Below, one piece after another: positions 58,801 to 64,000 of a stretch of 64,000 bases of DNA. The notes under the pieces were generated by a model. That model was given only the letters and a program-made list of their open reading frames with translations. It was not told the DNA's origin and ran no database searches. Both the position numbers and the translations under genes were made by a program. The stretch is from Channallabes apus (taxonomy: Eukaryota > Chordata > Actinopteri > Siluriformes > Clariidae): NCBI GenBank assembly GCA_030522415.1, contig CM060104.1, positions 11,738,229 to 11,802,228 on the forward strand, given 5' to 3'. The first letter of the stretch is position 1; every line of letters begins with the position of its first letter.

Positions 58801-59934
58801 TGATTCATGTTTGTGGCTGTAATGTGACAAAATGTGGAAAAGTTCAAGGGGGCCGAATACTTTTGCAAGCCACTGTACACATCAAAATACTTAAATTCCT
58901 GATAAACTCAATAAATTAAAGACATAAATTTCCAACTATGTTTGTATATATAACCTGTAATAAATTGTATCCTTTTGCAATTAAATAATTCCACAGGTCC
59001 ATATTGTGATTTCAGTTTCTATGTGATTAATTGTGCAGCAGTAGGTAAATGGTTTATTACACATACATATACTACTGTATATATCATTTTATACTACCGT
59101 GGACATGGTGAAACATGGGAGCAGTGCTACACCATGCACTCACCATATAATCCATATTCAGTTTTTGAGGAAAGGAAAAGTGATTCAGTTTATCAGTATT
59201 TAGCTAGAATTATTCATGGTCTGTGTGATGAGTTATGAAGTTATAAGTTAAGATAATTTGTGTGATAAATTATACGAACACCGTAGTAAATTATTTTTTG
59301 TGGGTGTTTTTTTATTTATTTATTTCTTTTCTTTTAATTTTTTTCCCCCATTTCAGTATTAGGATTGAAATGTCTCCCTATCATGAATTATGTCATCAAT
59401 GTAACATAGTGTCATAATTTTTAGTGGACTAGTTGTAGACAGCAACTAAAGGTTGTTGTATGCCATGTTGCTGCGGTTACTGCAGGTTCAAAGGCTTGCC
59501 AGCTTTTGTGCCAATTTACATCAGTGTTCTTGTTACTGCTTTATTTCAGGACGTTCTGCAACATGGGAAAGGAACCATGACATCATATTTTTCTTTCTAG
59601 CTTTAAATGTATATACCAATCCTGTTCCCTTCTACGTCTTTTGAAAGTATTTAACAAAAGAATCAGAGCTCATGGTTTTCATGTTTTTTGTGCAGATAAA
59701 GAGGTACCAGTGCACTTTTGAGGGCTGTACTCGCACCTACAGCACAGCGGGAAACCTGAGGACACATCAGAAAACACACCGTGGTGAATACACCTTTGTT
59801 TGCAACCAGCAGGGCTGTGGTAAAGCCTTCCTGACTTCTTACAGCTTAAAGATCCATGTGCGGGTGCATACTAAAGAAAAACCATTTGAGTGCGATGTAC
59901 AGGGCTGCGAAAAAGCCTTCAACACACTGTACAG
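49809..59934 (+). CDS. mtf1: Metal regulatory transcription factor 1 (MTF-1), N-terminal exons; continues beyond window
   Basis: Zinc-sensing activator of metallothionein and other metal-response genes in the nucleus (known for the family). Exon 2 (49,809-50,315; start codon 49,860) encodes MGENGPETE, an acidic region, [16 protein letters not shown], and [20 protein letters not shown] then [12 protein letters not shown], close to mammalian MTF1. Exon 3 (59,696-59,934, phase 0 in, 2 out) starts [11 protein letters not shown] and holds C2H2 fingers 1 (YQCTFEGC to THQKTH) and 2 (FVCNQQGC to IHVRVH) and the start of finger 3 ([16 protein letters not shown]). All zinc-binding Cys/His of fingers 1-2 are present. 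Finger 4-6 exons and the activation domains are not in the window. The 9.4-kb intron 2 is almost all mobile elements. Confidence 0.95.
50316..51134. other. mtf1: mtf1 intron 2, left end, nothing recognised
   Basis: Intron sequence between exon 2 and the first large Tc1 insertion. No exon, repeat or regulatory motif recognised. Confidence 0.5.
51946..52774. mobile_element. Non-autonomous DNA transposon nested in the Tc1 element, 3-bp TAG duplication
   Basis: Ends GGGTGCTTTCACACCTA and its complement TAGGTGTGAAAGCACCC, flanked by TAG (51,943-51,945 and 52,775-52,777). A 3-bp duplication suggests a PIF/Harbinger-like origin, but TAG is not the usual TWA, so the superfamily is uncertain. Subterminal GxTTGGTTTGGTxxC motifs; no transposase. 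829 bp. Confidence 0.75.
52995..54028. mobile_element. hAT-type non-autonomous element nested in the Tc1 element
   Basis: Begins TAGGGCTGCACGATAT and ends with the complement ATATCGTGCAGCCCTA; flanked by ATAGGGAT at 52,987-52,994 and 54,029-54,036 (8 bp). Subterminal ATATCGTTATCGC occurs at both ends. A (TG)n run is at about 53,505-53,522. No ORF of note. 1,034 bp. Best-preserved of three copies. Confidence 0.9.
54833..55012 (+). mobile_element. tRNA-derived SINE, partial copy
   Basis: Body sequence of the 20-kb SINE family without the head: GATTTGATACCTGCCTTGGG, CATGGAGTTTAAATGTTCGC, AAGACATGCAGAGTAGGCTA, CCCTGCGATGGATTGACCCC. Ends abruptly. Confidence 0.75.
55656..56520. mobile_element. 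Palindromic non-autonomous element (foldback-like)
   Basis: The left arm TGAATACCAAACTGAGCATG with GGATTAATAAAACTGAGCAC pairs with the right arm inverted (TGAATACTAAACCAAGCGC, GATTAATAAAACGGAGCAC). A second inner pair (CGCGAGAGGTTCTGCGCGGA to TTCTACGGATTCT, 55,788-55,830) recurs inverted at about 56,330-56,372. So most of the 865 bp folds back on itself. No ORF; no clear target duplication. Confidence 0.7.
56600..56880 (-). pseudogene. Tc1-like transposase C-terminal fragment, minus strand
   Basis: Minus strand reads, with frameshifts, [42 protein letters not shown] and [14 protein letters not shown], the catalytic end of a Tc1-like transposase. Neither terminus is present. Confidence 0.75.
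57468..59043. mobile_element. hAT-like element interrupted by a Tc1 element
   Basis: The left end TAGGGCTGCACAATTTGCTA and right end, inverted, TACTGCTGCACAATTAATCA are an imperfect inverted pair; flanks GGTAAAAA and GGTAAATG match at six of eight bases. A second repeat fragment with GGAACCTTGGATTGGCTTGC lies at 57,516-57,600, and the Tc1 element at 57,605-58,875. Interpretation as one split element is inference. Confidence 0.5.
57605..58875 (-). mobile_element. Tc1-like element, nearly intact transposase on minus strand
   Basis: Minus strand: [20 protein letters not shown] at 58,505, a frameshift in the HTH region, then 58,270 down to about 57,611 open for over 200 residues with [34 protein letters not shown] (first Asp), [14 protein letters not shown] (second Asp), and [15 protein letters not shown] (Glu), so all three DDE residues remain. 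The terminus at 58,875 (CACTG with TA beyond) is kept; the other end is cut off soon after the catalytic Glu, at about 57,605. Confidence 0.87.
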
Positions 59935-60329
59935 GTGAGGATCATTTTAGAAGAAAGACAGACTCCAGGCTTTTAAATGTTTTGGTCATGAATATAGCCA
60001 AACATTAAGTTGCATAGAGGCAGTGTGACTTTCCGTTTTAGCATGTATGTGTAGAGTAGTGTGCAATATGCCCTACAGTATACAGTATTACCTCAGATTC
60101 AGCTACAGCGAAGTGTGATTTAGATAATTTCTACTTTTATATTTAATTAACTTCATGCCTACTGTAAAAATAAATATATTAAATGGCATGCATTTCTGTG
60201 GCTCATACTTTCATCTCATCTTATGATGATAAAAAAAAAAAACTTATGTGCTGTTACGGTTTTTGGCCACATGATGACAGTGTTGGGAAAGGGGACAGAT
60301 TTAGTCAAAGTGAATTTGTATGCTTTATT

Positions 60330-60440
60330 TTGTATATTTGTGTCAAATGTGTATGAAACTGACTTATGAACAAATCTGACTTACGAACATGTACCTGGAA
60401 CAAAACTCGTTTGTAAATAGGGGACAACCTGTACCAAGAC
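60330..60440. mobile_element. Terminal fragment of a dispersed DNA repeat in mtf1 intron 3
   Basis: ACTGACTTATGAACAAATCT, GACTTACGAACATGTACCTG and GTTTGTAAATAGGGGACAAC look like a terminus of a fish DNA transposon with CTTAYGAAC repeats. Family not identified. Confidence 0.4.
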
Positions 60441-60920
60441 GCATCGGTTTCTCCAGTACTTGGACTAAATGATTAAATGATTGATTCATGATGCCTGAAC
60501 CAGTACTTTTAAAAGTTTTTTTTTTATTTAAACTCTATTTAAAGTAAACAATGTATTAAGATTTTAAAGTATACTTAAATATAAGTAAATACAAAACAAC
60601 AAATTTATGTACTACCTAACCCAACTACAATAAGTAATAACAGCAAAGTACAGTGGTATGCTACAAACCAGCTTCTTTTGCAGGAACATAACCATATTTG
60701 CTTTATCTGGCAAAGAACGACACCTCTTCTGACTTTGCTACGGTTGGTCTGACGGTTGGTCACACACTGCCAGCTGATGTCCGCAAACTGTTAAACACTG
60801 TGCTTTCCTCTGCTTTCAACTTCATCCCATGTGTCCTTAAATATTTTGTTAGGTTTGAAGTGTCTGCCCCCCCCCCCACTCCCCTCCCTTCATACGCAGT
60901 TGTTGAAATACATTTGTTAG

Positions 60921-61200
60921 CCTCCGAGTGGCGCAGTGGTAAAGCGCTCGACCTATCATCCGGGGATCGCTGGTTCGAACCCCGGGTGATGCTGTTTTCC
61001 TCTCACAGCTGGAGGCATAGAGAGAGCTGATTACCCGAGCGCTCTCAGCGGGGAGGGATGAGCGGTACTTGCGCTCCCACATTAATCACGGCTCTACAGC
61101 CAATCAGGGGCGTCTGTGAGCTCGTGCACGCAGAAGGAGCGGCTAGCACTTTCCTCCGAGTGTGTTACTCCGGCTGCCATCAGAGCGAGTGCAATTACTG
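60921..61200 (+). mobile_element. tRNA-derived SINE (second family), 5' part
   Basis: CCTCCGAGTGGCGCAGTGGT-AAAGCGC (A box) and GGTTCGAACCCCGG (B box) form the head; the body GAGAGCTGATTACCCGAGCG and GCTCCCACATTAATCACGG matches the inverted copy at 17,458-17,928. Stops before the 3' tail. Confidence 0.88.
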
Positions 61201-61706
61201 CGTTCACATGCTCATCGGATGGTCTGATTTCCGAGTTGTACTTCGGAATGTGAAAACATGGACACTTCCATAACTAAAAAGTTGGATTTGTATTAAGAAC
61301 TTTCCTACTTGCGTTCAGGTGCATTTACTCCCTCTGGAAATAATTTTTCACATGCGGTGAAAGTGATTATGCTTCTTATGTCCGTTATGTCCAGAGGACA
61401 AATTTCAATCGATGGCTCAGTCAGTTAAGTTGCACCGAAATACATACACTGGTATGTACTAGAGCTGAAGATCTTTGCCCGAACCCGACGGGTTCGGTCA
61501 GGTTCGGGCTTAATTAATATAATTTTACACGGGCTTGGGCCGGGCTCGGGCTTGCGCGGCCATGTGATGCATTTTGATTAGTGTGAGAGAAATGCGAAAA
61601 TGGATGCTGAGGAGGTTAAACAGAGGCATGCCACTGGCGATTACGTTTTGGTTGCACCTGTGGGAAAGTTTTGACCATGTAAATAATGAGAATAATGAAC
61701 CAGTGG

Positions 61707-62843
<1,137 letters not shown>

Positions 62844-64000
62844 CCCAGTGGGTTATGTGAAATGCAAAAAGTGCAACATTCTGTTAAAGTACGACAGCAA
62901 AACGACAGGGAATTCGACGCTGAAAAGGCATGTTGTTCGAAGCTGTTTAACACCTGCTACTGCCCTGAATCAACCAACAATCAAATCATTTGTTACAGTA
63001 TTAAAACCCATCGCTGCGAAGGTGAAACAAGCAATGACGGAGAAGTGTCAACTTTTGCTGTAAAGACATTAGGCCTTTTAATGTCGTAAATGGTGAAGGA
63101 TTTGAAGAGCTGGCGCAAGAATTAATTAATGACGGGGCTGTGTATGGGAGGGGTGCCGTAAACTCTGTTATTCCCAGCCATGTGACAATTGCGAAGAGGT
63201 GCACTGACATGGCAGAAGAAAAGAGGGAAGCTTTAGTACAGAAACTTAAGACTTTGTTGCAGGATGGCACAGTCGCAATGACCACAGACATGTGGACAGA
63301 GGATTATCGTAAAATTTGTTATTTGACAATCACATGCCATTTCATAAGTGAGGATATGGAACTAGTGAATAAAACCCTGACAACTACAATGTTCCCATTG
63401 GAAGAGGCAAAGACGGGAGAAAATATCAGATGGAAGATATTGAAGCTACTGGTCACAAAGTTTGGCCTTGACTCTTCCTCTCTCAGCAAAATTGTATGGG
63501 TGGCCGTTGAGGGGGCAAACATTAAATTAGCTCTGCGGCCATACCAGAGATTGGACTGCATTGACCATGTTATTAATACGGTACTGCGCCATGGGCTCGA
63601 CATTGCTGAGTTGTCCAAAGCTGACGGTGCTCCGGACATAGGAGATACCATTGCTGCTGCTAAATCATTAGTCACGTACGTTAAACAGTCGGGAATGGCT
63701 GCGCAACTAACAACATTGCTGTTGTTCCTCACGCTGACTTCCATACGGGCCATTTATCATGAGCTCCATGAAAAGCTGGAGGCACGAGGGGAGAGTGTGC
63801 GCATTGAAAAAATAGCGCCGGACACACTGGGCTTTTTGATAGACTTTCTCAAGCCGTTCTATGAAGCACGGTGGGAACTTGAGGGAGACAAGTATCCAAC
63901 AATTAATTGTGTGTGTCTCTGGTGTGAGAAACTGAAACGCCACTGTCAACCCAATGCCTTGGACTCCCCTCAGCAAGCTGTCGTGCGTAAACGGCATGAA

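Overview
The window is a piece of a ray-finned (teleost) fish nuclear genome, about 64 kb, AT-rich and packed with transposons. Evidence: two recognisable vertebrate genes with conserved order (inpp5b then mtf1, same strand, neighbours in human too), Tc1/mariner, hAT, PIF/Harbinger-like, L2-type LINE and tRNA-derived SINE families of the kinds found in teleosts, and canonical spliceosomal introns. An otophysan such as a catfish is possible, but the sequence alone does not settle it. All gene models here were assembled by reading exons, splice sites and phases by eye; lengths and reading phases close exactly.

Layout. 1-1,470: tail of an L2-like LINE and a Tc1 fragment. 4,390-7,864: a small secreted, probably GPI-anchored protein gene (303 residues, 8 coding exons) with two copies of a 12-cysteine Ly6/uPAR-like domain separated by Thr-rich linkers; I do not recognise an orthologue. 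8,050-12,090: Tc1-, hAT- and SINE-derived repeats, including a hAT inserted in a hAT with both 8-bp target duplications readable. 12,715-47,117: inpp5b (type II inositol polyphosphate 5-phosphatase), 23 coding exons, 889 residues: PH domain, catalytic domain, ASH domain, RhoGAP-like domain. Two of its introns (1 and 20) look U12-type. A putative internal promoter and alternative first exons lie at 29.9-30.8 kb. Its long introns hold most of the mobile elements. 48,225-64,000 (continuing off the end): mtf1 (metal-responsive zinc-finger transcription factor), with a non-coding exon 1, a coding exon 2 and a zinc-finger exon 3; later exons are outside the window. Intron 2 and the part of intron 3 seen are filled with nested Tc1, hAT and other elements; the window ends inside a hAT element with a long open transposase frame.

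Functionally, inpp5b acts on phosphoinositides at Golgi, endosome and cilium membranes, and mtf1 is the zinc/cadmium-responsive activator of metallothionein genes; they share no pathway that I know of, and their adjacency is conserved synteny. No CRISPR array, operon or cellular RNA gene was seen; the tRNA-like sequences are SINE heads.
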